A stretch of 64,000 nucleotides of DNA from Malus domestica (Eukaryota > Streptophyta > Magnoliopsida > Rosales > Rosaceae). This document shows, piece by piece, positions 22,671 to 34,659 of this stretch. The notes beneath the pieces are model-generated. The model made no database searches. It saw only the letters and a program-made list of their open reading frames with translations, and was not told the DNA's origin. A program made the position numbers and the translations under genes. The stretch is from positions 12,350,501-12,414,500 of the forward strand of contig NC_091669.1 in assembly GCF_042453785.1 (NCBI RefSeq). Direction: 5' to 3'. Positions within the stretch are counted from its first letter, which is position 1. Each line of letters begins with the position of its first letter.

Positions 22671-25326
22671 TGACACACCCCGTCCCGAAGGAGGGCGTGC
22701 TGGCCGTCACGTGAGAGTGACGTAACCATTTACACAGTTCGGAAGCTTTAAAAAACTTTCCAATTACTAAGATAACACACCCGAGGGTGAGTCCTACTTT
22801 TGTGAATTCTGTCAGAACACCGTTGGATTCCTCGTGGCCACCAAAGCTCTGCTAACTTGAACCTGGAGGGGCGCAAAACAAAATTGAGTGGGTCAGTAAA
22901 ACAAAGTTTTTCGAAAACTTTTCATTTAAAACATTTCTAACCCCTCACCGTAAAACCTGTATACTTTCCCAGAAAATAGCATATATATAAACATATATAT
23001 AAGCAAAAATCTCAAATCTCAAACCTTTAACACTTTTCAGAAAAATATATATGAAATCTCAAAGCTTGAATCCCAAATCTTTAACATTTTTCAAGAAAAA
23101 CATGCCATGCCATAAATCAAAATATAAATCAGGTGAAATAAGGAATCAATCGGAGACCCTGCAGTTGGTCCTATACGATTAATTCAATAGCTCAATATCT
23201 CACTAAGCCGGAGTCACCACAGTGACCTATACGGCCCTACTCTGCACATCACTCGGAACTACGTAAGGTAGTCTATACGATGAAAGGTGTAAAAATACGC
23301 TCTAGTGCTTCTCTCATCATATCATCAGCGCGCATAACTAAGGTCACCCACTAGTCGGAATCACGCCTAGTGATCTATACGACTAGCATGTCGGAACCCT
23401 CACATGGTCTGTACGACATCCACCTACTTGGATCCAAGGCGAGCGTGCGGTGTGGTGAATAAAATAAGCACTAACACCTAGGGTGCAGGTATGAGCTTAA
23501 ACATCTTATCAACAATCAATTAAATGAATAATGAACTCACCTGACTTACCTGTGCCTCCACCGCACCATGCAACATGTATGCATCATATATCAATCATAT
23601 AACTCATACGCAATTCACATTTTTCAAATAATTCTATGCATGGCATTTTTAAAACATATTTTCATATAAATTCATTTTCTGGGAAAAATCAATAGTATAA
23701 AGGTAGTACAAAAACAAAACTGCCCACTCACCTGGAGTTCGCCCAACAACTCCCTAGCACCACACATCAAGGCATCATGAAGATTAGCGCCTAGAACAAT
23801 AATCAAACCCAACCTTAGAAATCCTGCCGATAGAATACATAACTTATATAAGACACGTCACTACGTAATTCGATCCGGATGATCTGCAACTCAGATTTCA
23901 AATCCGTAACTTCCAGAGGTCCACAATATACCTCTAGGACAACATCTTAAAATTTCATTACCATCCAACGGTCGGATCTCCGTCAATTTCCAAAAATAAG
24001 TGACGGTTAACATTCTATTTTATGAACTTACAACTTCAATTCCGGAAGATCCGTAAATCGGATTCTCAATCCGTAAGTTCCTATAATCCTCAAATATTAC
24101 GTATTACAACGTATCAAAGTTTGGTGACGATCCAACGGTCGGATCGTCAATTCACATTTTCACCTAACCACGAATCGTAACCAACTTAGGTTCAATTATT
24201 CAATTTACGTCCATCAATTATCAAAACAGAACCTAGAACCTTAATCACAAGCTAATAATGACATTGGCGGGCCATTGGCCACGCACCGCCGCGCGGGCCG
24301 CCGCGGGTGGCGGTTGGCCGCCCCGGCTCGCCGGAAAATTCAACTATTTCCAAAAATTACTAAAATTTGCAGATTTGAAGATCTCAATGAGTAGAACAAC
24401 TTTCATACCTGAGGCCAAGGCCAATTTGGCCTGGAAGTGCTTCAATTTCACCAAAACCGTGAAGAACCCTAGAATTGGGTGTTTCCAATTCGACCTTCAA
24501 ACTTGTTCCAACGCCTCAATTACCTCTTGGGCTTTGTTTTAGGTCCTAAGGGAATGCTAATGGTGTTAGTAATTGAAAGAAAACATTTCAAAATTTGGAG
24601 AATTTAAACAAAAGGGTCGCGGCACCCGTAGGGGTGTTCTTCGCGAAATCACAACGAAATTCAATGATTCTTGGGGTGAAACGTGAAGAGGGAAGGCCTA
24701 GATGATGATTAGGAGTGGTACCTTGATTCAATTCGTCGGAAAATTGGACGAAAATGGCGAAAACCCGCCGATTGGAAGTCGCGGGTCGCGCGGGTATACG
24801 GGTTGGGGAAAACCCATTTCTTCCTTCTCTCCTCCGCTTCTCGCCCTCTCTCCTTTCCTCCTTTCCTTCCTCTAGTTGGTCAGCTTCTCCCTCTCTCTTC
24901 TCCCCATTCGGTCTCTCCTCCTTCTTCTCCGATTGGGCAGCTTTGCCCAATCCCTCTTCTTTTCTGTTTTCTTCTCACGCACACACACACACACAAAACT
25001 TTCTCTCATCCCAACCATCCATTTCATTCATCATTAAATCTGGGCCGTCCATTTTCATAAAAGAATTTCTATATTTTACTAAAATTATAATTCCTTAAAA
25101 TCCCAACTTCAAACTTTAATAACTTCTTCGATATAACTCCAAATCACGAACCGTCTGCGCCCACGCGTCCGTAACGACGAGTACTACGGGGATATGTCAA
25201 GAAAACAAATCTTAGATGGCACGACATGGTGATTAACCTCGAATAATGCACGTACCTTCAAAGGGCATTTTTGTAAAATCCTTTATGAAAACTTTAAAAA
25301 TTCTTAAAATTAGGGACGGGCTGTCA
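22671..25326 (-). repeat. 5' LTR (2,656 bp) of the gypsy element
   Basis: In plus-strand terms it begins TGACACACCCCGTCCCGAAG and ends GGGACGGGCTGTCA. It carries a GC-rich block near 24265-24330, a CT-rich block near 24810-24970, (CA)n and five short hairpins with shared flanks at 23151-23416. The promoter driving the element should be here, reading towards lower coordinates. No credible gene lies within; open frames are duplicated exactly in the other LTR. Confidence 0.95.
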
Positions 25327-26229
25327 CAATATTACTCTAAAATTAATTTTTAAGTATTTATTATATTTTAAAATATTATTTGAATTTGTTTAAATTTCAT
25401 AATTTGTGGGACATTAAATGCATAAATGCATGAATTAAAATCTCTTAAATGATGCTAAGGACCTTGATCAAAATATGTAAACAAACAAGGTTTCAGTCTA
25501 ACAATTAAGTTGATTAAAGATCGAAACCAAAATGACCCTGAAATAAAATAAGTATCTAATTTTGTTTGTTTTGGTAGAGTGGATCCAAGATCTAGTTTTT
25601 TTTTTCTTTCTTTTTGTCAAACGGTCAATTTTGTTAGATTAATCACTGACGGAATTCAAACTCACGGCATCATGCAAAGACTTAATGCATTTTCATCACT
25701 GTGGTAAAGAACCACTTGCAGATCTAGTTATTTAAATTAGATGCTTTCTTCTTTTTGTTTTTGGTAAGATACTTAACTGAGATGCTTGAGTCTTCCTATA
25801 CAAAGAGGGATTCTTCCTCCTTAAGAAAAGGTAACAAACACTATTACTAGCACAACTCTGGATCAAATCTTGTAGTGTTACATTCTATGATCAAATTCAT
25901 TATTGTTATTCAAATTGATACCATTTTTCAGGAGACAAAAGTATGATGTCACTTCATGTGGTACTAGGATTGCATGAAAAAGGGAATTAGTTTGTCATTA
26001 ATGTGTGGTGGGATACTTCATATGTTCAAATCGATACCGCTTGATCTCCTAAGTATATGATCAAACTAAAATGTCTCCTAAGTAAATAAAATGTGTGGTG
26101 GAGAGGATGCAAGTTCAAAAACGGTAGTGTTCATAAGCATTACTTCTTGGTCGAGAAAAACGTTGGGTTAGCCATGTTACCATTGATTAAGAAAGCAAGA
26201 CTTTTTTCGTACTTTTTCTTTAAACTTAT
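25327..26229. other. AT-rich intergenic, no gene seen
   Basis: Nothing beyond short accidental open frames. The segment resumes the same AT-rich composition as the left side of the gypsy element. Confidence 0.5.
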
Positions 26230-27364
26230 ATATAAATTACGTAAAACTACTTCAATTATTAGTCGAACCATAATCTCATACATCATGTTTTAAATATTAC
26301 AATGATATACATCATCTTATGAATTTGTTGCAATATTAGATCTCTGTTAAATTTAATGTCAAATTGATTGTTAATTGCTGACGTGACAGGCAGCTGACTC
26401 ACTCACTCATCCAACTAGATTGATAAATTAATAAAATATTAAAAATAAAAAATTTATTAAAAAATTAATTTTTTAGTAACAACAAAATTAACATAATAAA
26501 AAGGGTCCCACCATTAAGCTTAGCAATTCCTTACCATCACCACCGTGCAATTCCTTCTCCCACGCCACCAGACACCACCCTCACCTTCACAACTCCGGCG
26601 AAGTCATTTTCTTCTCCGACCACCTGATTGGGGGTTAACTCAGCAACCCACAACTTGAACTACAAAAATCTATCACACTCACCCACAGCTGCAACTCGCA
26701 GCAACCTCAGAGCCTTAAAAAAAAAAAAAAAAACGAGTCAAGTCCTCTGCAACTGTGGATTCAAAATCTCTGTCGTCCGATCCCTCCCGCTGCCAGAGCT
26801 TCAAATCAACCCTTGCCACTCAACCACGAAACTAGCCACTCACAATGTCTTTCTCTTCGCTCTTCCCCTCCAAAAATGTCGTATTCTTCGATATCTGCAG
26901 ATCTGCAACAGCAGCCGCTGCCAAGCCCTGGGCTTCAACAAGGCCCGAATTTCGATGAACGTCGGTCCTCTTCAAGACCGGCTCTTGCAACCCGTGCCTT
27001 GACCTGCGGCACCCCACCTCTCGGCAACAACGATAGTTGCACACATCCACCTGCAGATCGAGACCAAATTCCTGCAACAACCCACGCAAATCAAGAAGCT
27101 CAAAACCTTCAATATCTTCAGTCACCACACGCCCACTACCACAGCAGACCCGACCCCAGCACCTCTCTCTCTTCCATGCCTGGTCAACTCGCCTAGCACC
27201 TCCCTTTCTCTCCTCCATAACCTTCAAACTTCATAATTGGAAGAGCCCAAAGAGACAAGAAATTTCAGAAATAATCGCCAGGGGGGAAAATCCAGTGGCC
27301 GGAGAAGAAGAGGACTTCGCCGGAGTTATGAAGGTGCGGGTGGCGTCTGGTGTGGGAGAGGATA

Positions 27365-27654
27365 GGGTGCGTTTGGTACGTGGGACGGGACGGGACGGAA
27401 CGGGACGAGGCGTTCCGTCCCGCGTTTGGTACGCCAAAAATGAGTGGAACGGCTGTTCCACGGGACAGATTTTGGGTGTTTTTGCGTCCCACCTCCCCTG
27501 GAACGGGTTTGTTCCACGTATGTAGAACACACTGTTTTACCATTTTAAGACAAATATACCCCATGTATTTTTCAAAAATTACACCTTCGTTCCGTCCCGT
27601 CCCTTCCCGTTTTGTCCCGTCCCGTTCCGTCCCGTCTGCGTACCAAACGCACCC
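27365..27654. mobile_element. 290-bp MITE with GGGTGCGTTTGGTACG ends
   Basis: The 16-bp ends (27365-27380 and 27639-27654) are perfect inverted repeats, flanked by an ATA duplication (27362-27364, 27655-27657). Both subterminal regions carry strings of GGGACGGGACGGAACGGGAC-type repeats, in opposite orientation at the two ends, as expected for transposase-binding sites. The termini resemble PIF/Harbinger-like or hAT MITEs. Confidence 0.85.
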
Positions 27655-27663
27655 ATAATGCAC

Positions 27664-27705
27664 GATGACGGGGAGGATAAATTTGATGACGGGGAGGATA
27701 AATTT
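27664..27705. repeat. 21-bp unit repeated twice in tandem
   Basis: GATGACGGGGAGGATAAATT followed by T is present twice, exactly, immediately beside the nested MITE. Confidence 0.9.
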
Positions 27706-28433
27706 TTAGTTGTGACGGGAATATAGATGGTACATCATGTATTTTTATGTATGTGATGAAAAATTTTAATTTCTAAGTTTTTAACCTTTTAACGCACATA
27801 ACCTACTATTTATATAAGAATACGTGGTGTATCATATCGTGTGACGGTCACATTAAAAAGTTTCTCGATGGGGGAGGAATTGCTAAGTTTAGTAGTGGGA
27901 CCCTCTTTATTATTTTAGTTTTTGTTGTTACAAAAAGTTTCTGAACTTTTTAATAAATTATGAATTTATCAATCTAGTTGGATGAGTGAGCGAGCCAATT
28001 GTCTGCCACGTCAGCAACTAACAATCAAATTGATAGAAAAATTAAGGGAGGTTTGATATTATAACGAATTTATAAGTTGAGGTATGATATTGTAATATTT
28101 AAAACATGAGGTATGTGATTGTACTTTGACTAATAGTTGAGATAGTTTTGTGTAATTCATCCTTAATTTTTTTCTAATACGTAACACCAAACGACGGAAA
28201 AATGAGCTAAGTTTTATAATGGGGCTAACCATAATAATTTGATTCGAATTTGCGTTTGATGATAATCAAATATAAGATCTCTCACTTACACATGAAGAAG
28301 AATAACACTAAACCGTAATACTAACTACTTTCTTAAAAGAGCTCTCTCAAAAGTATATGGATTAGGCCACTTCACCCACCTATATTATTTTTCTTACAAA
28401 CAGAAAGAAAGATAGGTGTTATGGTCAATAAAA

Positions 28434-28645
28434 AGGAGGCAGATTCTCTGCCCTTCCACTTCTTCTGTCTTTCTGTTTGTGTGGTCATGGTTAAGTTACG
28501 TTAATATTTTATATTACTATTCTTTTTTGTCTTATTATCTCTATAAAAAAATAATATAAAATATTAACGTGGCTTAACCGTGATCACACAAAACTGAAAA
28601 ACATAGGAGAGGCACAAAAAATGGGAGGGCAGAGAATCTGCCTCC
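28434..28645. mobile_element. 212-bp MITE with perfect 20-bp TIRs and 8-bp target duplication
   Basis: GGAGGCAGATTCTCTGCCCT at 28435-28454 is matched exactly in reverse complement at 28626-28645. The element is flanked by CAATAAAA (28426-28433 and 28646-28653). The interior is also largely self-complementary (GTTAATATTTTATATTA on both sides). An 8-bp duplication suits the hAT superfamily. Confidence 0.9.
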
Positions 28646-28659
28646 CAATAAAAGACTAA

Positions 28660-29822
28660 AGAATATGAAAGCAGTGATGCAACTTGATGACGCATCACCC
28701 GGAGAAAACGGTAATAATAATATTTTTATAGTTGAACACGCAATTTTTAATTACAACTATATTTTTTTTGTCTCTAATGATAATTTCACTAAATCTTTAC
28801 GATCAAAATTTCCTCACAACAATGCCACTAAAGTTCTAACAACATGTCACTTTAGTCCTAGTTTATATAAAAGAAAAAGTATATTTCTTTACTTTTCTCA
28901 ATTTTGCATCTCTCGTTACACATCTTTGGATGGAAAATTATTTTCCTGCTTTATAATTATGAATATCATTCTTGATTTAATTTTTTTTAAATTAATCGGA
29001 TACATTATGCTATCAGAAAATTAATTTAAAATTTTTTTTTAATAAAATATTAATTTGTCATCGGTAGCACTATTAATAATATTAATTTTTCAATATTAAA
29101 TTTGTGCTCTTCAAAATTTTGAACCTTTTTCTTTCCATCTAACAAACAAAAAAAAAAAAAAAAAGAAAACCTTTTCTTTTACAACAACTTAAGAAAAATA
29201 AAAAAATAAACCCAAAAGAAAAAAGAAATATAAAAATAAAAAATAAGATAAATTTTTTTGACAAATGATATTATCTAATATAAGAGAGTGAGAGAGTTGG
29301 CTAATATGGTTAAATACGCATACGCAAGAATCAACCAAAGACCTTTTATTTACAAAGTAAGAGAAATTTCATTCTATTGTAGTCTGGCAAAAAATTTTGA
29401 GAAATGTTATTAACACTCCAAAAATCTCATTCTATACTCCTCACAAGTGTATTTTTTTTCCTAATATAGAAAGTTTGGAGTGTAAAATGAGATTTTTTGA
29501 ATCCTAATAACAATTTCCAAAATTTTTAAAGAAAAAGAAAGAAAATGGGGGAGACTTACAATTAAAAAATTTTAGGCTAGGTGTCATTATCCCAAGGAAA
29601 GTGTCGGTGTGCTGTAAGCAGGAAGACTTACAATTACAAAATGCATTTCTGAGTAACATGTGATCTGATACATTTCCTGCGCTGGACATTTTACCTTCAA
29701 AGTTTTTCATTTTTTTATTCAAACCTACAATCTCTCACTCTCCTTTTCCACAACTGTTTATTACCAAAGTGCCTTGCTTGGTTTCCTAGTGCTCCAATCC
29801 ATCACCACCTACTAGGGCGTCA

Positions 29823-29859
<37 letters not shown>

Positions 29860-29940
29860 GCAGAGTTAGTGAGAGGGTGTATTTTGAGGTGATCGAGTAG
29901 GATCTGTGACTGTGAGTGAAGGAGAGTTCTTTTTTTGTAG
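28660..29940. other. AT-rich intergenic, no gene; upstream of the MSR-like gene
   Basis: Open frame 28665-29024 is AT-rich and matches nothing known. A small MITE lies at 29401-29518. The (CT)n(CA)n tract at about 29825-29860 and the GAGAGAGAAAGAG before the ATG are probably in the promoter or leader of the next gene. Confidence 0.5.
29401..29518. mobile_element. 118-bp foldback MITE
   Basis: Left end GAAATGTTATTAACACTCCA and right end (reverse complement) GGAAATTGTTATTAGGATTC run into a shared AAAAATCTCATT core, giving imperfect inverted repeats of about 40 bp around a short loop. Confidence 0.6.
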
Positions 29941-29952
29941 AGAGAGAAAGAG

Positions 29953-32408
29953 ATGGGTGTGGATTTGAGGCAGGTAGTGGCAGGAGTGCTGACACTGGCA
30001 ATGTTTGTGATGCTTGGGAACATGATTAAGAGAGACCATTTTGATTCTGTTGAAGTAAGTCCACAAAACCCATCATTAATCTCTCTCCACAATGCTAAAG
30101 ATCATCACTTTACTGCTTTTTCTTTGATTTTTTATTGCAGAATAATCAAATTGTATGTCACTGTGCAATAGCATTTTCTCTGCTTCTGGGTTTACTGTTT
30201 CATTTGATTTGTCATCTTTGATGGGTTTTCATTGATTTGTTGTAATCGAAGTTTAATCACAGCAAGTTTCAATCTTTGTGTTTTGGGTCACAGTAGATTT
30301 GTTGATGTAGATTTACCCCATTTTGTTAGAAATTGAGAGGCAAAATGGATTCAAAACTTTAAGTTTTGTAATAGTTGGGGAAAGATTTCTGGCCAGTGAC
30401 ATTTTTATGTGATTTAAAATATTCAAAACATTTCTATTGCTTGAAGAATTTGATTTGTTATCCAAAAGATTTGTATGTTTCCCCCCTCAGTCATTTGGCA
30501 CACTTCACTTTTCGGAGTTTTCGCTATAGAAGAGTTGTATAGAGTTCAAGTCTCATGTAGATTTTTTTATGAAGTTTACATTGTTTAATTTCAGGGACGT
30601 TGTGTGATTTTCTTATCTTTTGATTTATCCAGGAGAAATTTCCTGGAGGAGGAGGAAGAGATACCTTAGAAACTTCAGAGTATTCAAAGGAGGGCCTTGG
30701 TAGCTTCGCTAAGAAGAATGGCGGACCTTGGAAAGATGATGGCGAGGAGCTAAAACAGTGTTGGTCTAAGCCATCTGGTAAGTTTTCATTGCATTTTGAA
30801 ATCATTGGTAATTTCATATGCTGTTTATTGCAATGATCCGTTACTTTTCGTAATTTCTTATCTTGTTACCTGGCTAGCAGATGATGTAGAGCAGACGGAG
30901 GGGTATGTCCTGTTCTCATTAACAAATGGCCCCGAATACCATGTTTCACAGGTATTTAATGAACCGTTGATCTCGTTGATAAAGTTAATAATTTGGAATG
31001 TTTAACAAGATTTTCTGTCGTACATTCCTACATTAGCCATTTCATTTGTAAACCAATTCGCTATTCACTCAGTAATCTGTTCCTTGGCATTCTTCAGGTC
31101 GCGGATGCTGTTGTCGTGGCAAGGTACCTAGGGGCAACACTTGTACTTCCTGATATTAGAGGGACCAAACCAGGGGATGAGAGGTCAGTCGCTAATGCTC
31201 TATTAAAACCCTGTTTTCCTTTGATTATTTATAGTTTAAAAACAAGTAATACTTCTTCCCGTGTTGCTGCTGTCATTGTGCTTGTGTTGGGTTTTGGCAG
31301 TAAAAATCTACTGTGTTACTCTATCTGAACTTTGCTGATATCTTCTCTACTAACCATAAAAGAATTCTTCGGTTCGATTTAGATAAAAGATTTTGGCAAG
31401 CAACTAATTTAACTGAAATTCCAGGAACTTTGATGAGATTTATGATGTCGAGAAGTTTATAAGTAGCCTGGATGGTGTGGTCAAAGTAGTAAAAAAACGA
31501 CCTGGTAAATTATCCACAAGGAATCTTGCCGCTGTTAAGGTTCCCAATCGGGTTACAGAAGATTACATTGCTGAACATGTGGAACCAATTTATAGATCAA
31601 AGGGCAACATAAGGTTGGCTACTTACTTTCCTTCGGTTAATATGAAGAAGACAGAAGGAAAGAGTTCTAGCGATTCAGTTGCATGTTTGGGAATGTTTGG
31701 AACATTAGAGTTGCAACAAGAGATCAGTGAAGTGGTCGAATCAATGGTTGAGCGTCTGAAAACTTTGAGCCGCAAGTCAGATGGCCAATTTGTATCAGTG
31801 GACTTGAGGGTTGACATATTGGAGAAGAACGGTTGCCAAGGAGGAGATGAAAGCGGAACAAAAAGTTGCTATAATGCACAAGAGATTGCTTTATTCTTGA
31901 GGAAACTTGGATTCGCAAAGGATACCACAATCTATTTGACCGAATCAAAATGGGACGGCAGTCTTGATGCTCTGAAAGACATCTTCCCTAAAACGTATAT
32001 CAAGGTGCACACTTCTTCTGTTATGCCTTGAATTTTTTTCTATGTTTCAATTTCTTTCCGAAACCCATATCATTGCAATGCTATTTCAGATGTAGATTTT
32101 GTACTTAATGAGTCTGGAATTCATTGCAGGATGGCATTATCCCAGCAGACAAGAAGTCAAAGTACCTGGATTCCGAGGGGTCTGAATTCGAGAAGATCAT
32201 TGACTTCTACGTGTGCGCGCAAAGTGATGTATTTGTTCCAGCCATTTCAGGTTTGTTCTATGCAAATGTGGCAGGTAAGAGAATCGCGTCCAGTAAAACT
32301 CAAATACTTGTCCCAGCTGACATCCCCGGTGCCTCTGCATCTCCCTCCAAATTCATCACACATTATGTCTCGAAGAAGAACCATTTGGCTTATGCATGCT
32401 ACTGCTAA
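29953..32408 (+). CDS. O-fucosyltransferase-like Golgi protein (MSR type), six exons
   Basis: The coding exons are 29953-30054, 30633-30777, 30881-30951, 31098-31183, 31425-32004 and 32130-32408. All are bounded by AG/GT and in phase, giving 420 aa. The N-terminus MGVDLRQVVAGVLTLAMFVM has a membrane anchor at about residues 8-24, so a type II Golgi protein is expected. The body is of the plant O-fucosyltransferase family: GYVLFSLTNGPEYHVSQ, VVVARYLGATLVLPDIR, LATYFPS, SVDLRVDIL and a C-terminal DFYVCAQSDVFVPAISGLFY block. Start sequence and length resemble Arabidopsis MANNAN SYNTHESIS-RELATED (MSR) proteins, which support glucomannan synthesis; the acceptor of this protein is unknown. Introns 1-5 are short and intact. 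Start chosen as the ATG before the membrane anchor. Confidence 0.9.
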
Positions 32409-34557
32409 TGTCTCTCCGTGAGAAGAAACCCGGGAAAAGGAAAGGCGTGGCAGATGTATCGAAGCCTTCAAAGACGGTGTTAGCTTTCGCTACTTACCTC
32501 AATCGGGATTTAGTTGGTTACGCAGATTGGACAGGCTAGTTTGTATAATGTATACTTAATCTGGGTTGCAAGAACCTTAAACAGAAATTGTCTGTTAAAA
32601 ATGATCATTTGAAGACGGTGTTTGATAGGGCAGGAAATTCTGAACCTTTAAATGGTTCATATCATTTGTTGTTTGATTATATATACCATAACATTTTTCC
32701 TTATATTCATTCTAATGTTGTTGTCATATTTTCCAAATCTAGTTGAACAGGAGCATTATTTGTTGCTACACATGCCTTTTTACCGACGGAATGCAATTAT
32801 GTCTCTCTTATCACGTGTCTGTAAAAACATAATATGGACAATTTATGCAATGCAAATATGTGACTAGTAAAAAGATTAATTAGGGAATGATTTTTACACT
32901 TAGTGGTGGATTCAGGAAAAATTATATGGAGTCGCATGTAATATTTTATTTTTTAAATAATAAGAAGGGCGACTCTTCTTTGAGGCATTTTATCAAATAG
33001 TTAGAGGGCATGTATGAAGGTCTACTCCAACCTTCAAAAAGGGCAACATCCAAGTTATTCATAGAAATTCGCCGGAAATCAGAGGGTTAGTTGATCCCCC
33101 CCTTGCACGCACCTTAGTGCCCTCGCCTATGTCTACACTGCTCTTTTTGTCTTATGCACTTCTATTACTTTTGATGGTTGATGCGCATTTGGATTTTTGT
33201 TCAATCCAAAGGCCGTAACCAAAGAAAAAATTGTGGGAGGAAAACAGGAGATCGCAGAAAATCACTTCCCTTTAACTAAACCTACATACACCCAACAAGG
33301 TCAACAGATAAAACAAAAATCATGTGTTTGGATCTTGGAACAAAAAGAAAAATGGATTAAAAAGGGAGAGTTGGATCAGGATCCAAGGTAGTTTTGTCCA
33401 CAGAGGACAATACTAAATCTGACAAAGTTCATATGTACCAGAGATTTTTCGATGTAATCGAAACATGAGTTGGTACATCACGTGTTATTATATAAGTAGT
33501 GAGCTATGTAAAAAGTTAATTATTTTAAAATATAATTTTTTATCATTTATATAAAAACACGTAGTATTATCATCCGTATTTTAACCACAATAAAAATTTT
33601 CTCCGTATGTACAAGTATAGTATAATCATGTAATTGCAGGTCCTTAAAAAATAAAAATAAAAACAAGTGGTTAGATAAGAATATTCGAATCTAATGATGT
33701 GTCACGTTTTATCTTCCGCTTAGTCTTAGTCTTTGGCAGAAGTCACAGAACCCCACTTATATTCTGAAACTTGTCTACCATTTTTAGCTGTAAATTACAA
33801 ACCTTGAAATAAATAAATAAATAAATAAATAAATCTCCCAAGCCAATTGGATCTCAGAATATAAATGTCATCTTATTTGGAAGTGGTCATTCGTTTTGTT
33901 TCATCAATAATTTATATGGAAATAATTTTCGCACACTTATAATATTTTTTGGCAATTAATTTTTTTTATTTATTCAATTAAAATACTTTAAGTAAATATG
34001 AGTGTGTACGAGAGGAATTGTATTCACAAATATTACTTTCCTTTTCAGATTTATCTATTGAAGAAAATGAATAACAAAATGGTTAAACTATATTTATAAT
34101 TTTTAGGGAACTTTAACGAAAAGCTCCCGATACTGTTCACTTTAACGAAAAACCACATTTTTACACTAAAAAGTTAATCCTGGTACTATTCACTTTACCC
34201 TTTATTTTGTCCTTATCGTTAAAACTCAAAGTTTTCAAGCCCTTTTCATTAGTTTTCCTTAATTTTTAAGCCGTACAATATTTTATTTCAGTTAAGTATA
34301 TTGTATGATATTGTTACCCCAACCATTGCATTTTCATTCTATTACTAATTTAATTTGAGCTTGAGCCCGAGTTCATAGTTTCATAGAGGGTGAAACAGCT
34401 TTTTCTTTGGTTTTTTGTTTTTTTGAGAAAGAATAAGTAAAAAAAGAAACAAAGAAAAAAAGATGGGAGGGGTAAGGATTAGTCATATCACTAATGTTCT
34501 TCTCTTCTGATTTAACAGTTAAATGTAATAAAATAAGTAAATGAAAGGAACAAGCGA
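32409..34557. other. 3' region of the MSR-like gene, then AT-rich intergenic DNA
   Basis: The 3' untranslated region probably covers 32409 to about 32700. Further on I see a (AAAT)n microsatellite at about 33808-33834 and repeat family A copy 2 (34106-34262). The open frame 33197-33391 is not recognisable. No gene is supported. Confidence 0.5.
34106..34262 (+). repeat. MITE-like repeat family A, copy 2
   Basis: Nearly identical to 7297-7453 over its whole length (GGGAACTTTAACGAAAAGCT to TTCATTAGTTTTCCTTAA), differing by a few single bases. Confidence 0.85.
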
Positions 34558-34630
34558 GCCGTCTTAGCTCAGCTGGTAGAGCGCGTGGCTTTTAACCACG
34601 TGGTCGTGGGTTCGATTCCCACAGACGGCG
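34558..34630 (+). tRNA. trnK-UUU: tRNA-Lys (UUU anticodon)
   Basis: A 73-nt cloverleaf. Acceptor stem GCCGTCT pairs with AGACGGC, discriminator G. The D arm contains AGCTCAGCTGGTAGAGC (A box), the anticodon arm is GTGGCTTTTAACCAC with anticodon TTT, the variable loop is short, and the T arm is CGTGGGTTCGATTCCCACA... with the B box GGTTCGATTCC. There is no intron and the genomic copy lacks CCA, as expected for nuclear tRNA genes. It decodes lysine AAA codons. Confidence 0.97.
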
Positions 34631-34641
34631 GAGTGATTGTA

Positions 34642-34659
34642 TTTTTTATTTTTTTTTGG
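34642..34659 (+). terminator. RNA polymerase III T-run terminator
   Basis: Runs of six and nine T residues begin 11 bases after the tRNA-Lys 3' end, the normal pol III stop signal. Confidence 0.8.

Larger units (their letters stand above)
16381..25326 (-). mobile_element. Ty3/gypsy LTR retrotransposon with decayed interior
   Basis: The element runs on the minus strand, so its 5' LTR is at 22671-25326 and its 3' LTR at 16381-19036. Next to the 5' LTR lies a primer-binding site that reads TTGGTATCAGAGC on the minus strand (about 22657-22669), as used with initiator tRNA-Met. Next to the 3' LTR is a purine tract (AAGGTGGGTAGAT, minus strand). The 3,634-bp interior is in the gypsy order gag knuckle, RT, RNase H, integrase, but every domain is broken. 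CAATAT lies directly outside both outer termini if the LTR ends in TGTCA; a 5-bp AATAT duplication fits an end one base or two further out. The two LTRs are equal in length and I found one difference between them (A17352 versus G23642), so insertion is recent. Confidence 0.95.
26230..28162. mobile_element. ~1.9-kb non-autonomous TIR transposon (MULE-like)
   Basis: About 300 bp at the left (26230-26532) is repeated in inverted orientation at the right (27871-28162). Shared stretches include CATGTTTTAAATATTACAAT, CTCATCCAACTAGATTGATA, GGGTCCCAC and CTTAGCAATTCC. Long TIRs are typical of Mutator-like elements. The interior is GC-richer, resembles a spliced-together gene 5' end (CCGGAGAAGAAGAGGACTTC) and lacks transposase motifs. 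A second MITE is nested inside it at 27365-27654. I could not identify a clear target-site duplication. Confidence 0.7.

Noticed and set aside
27231-27663. Overlapping open frames of 99-162 aa around the nested MITE
   Set aside because: They arise from GGGACG-type repeats, exist on both strands and run across the MITE boundary.
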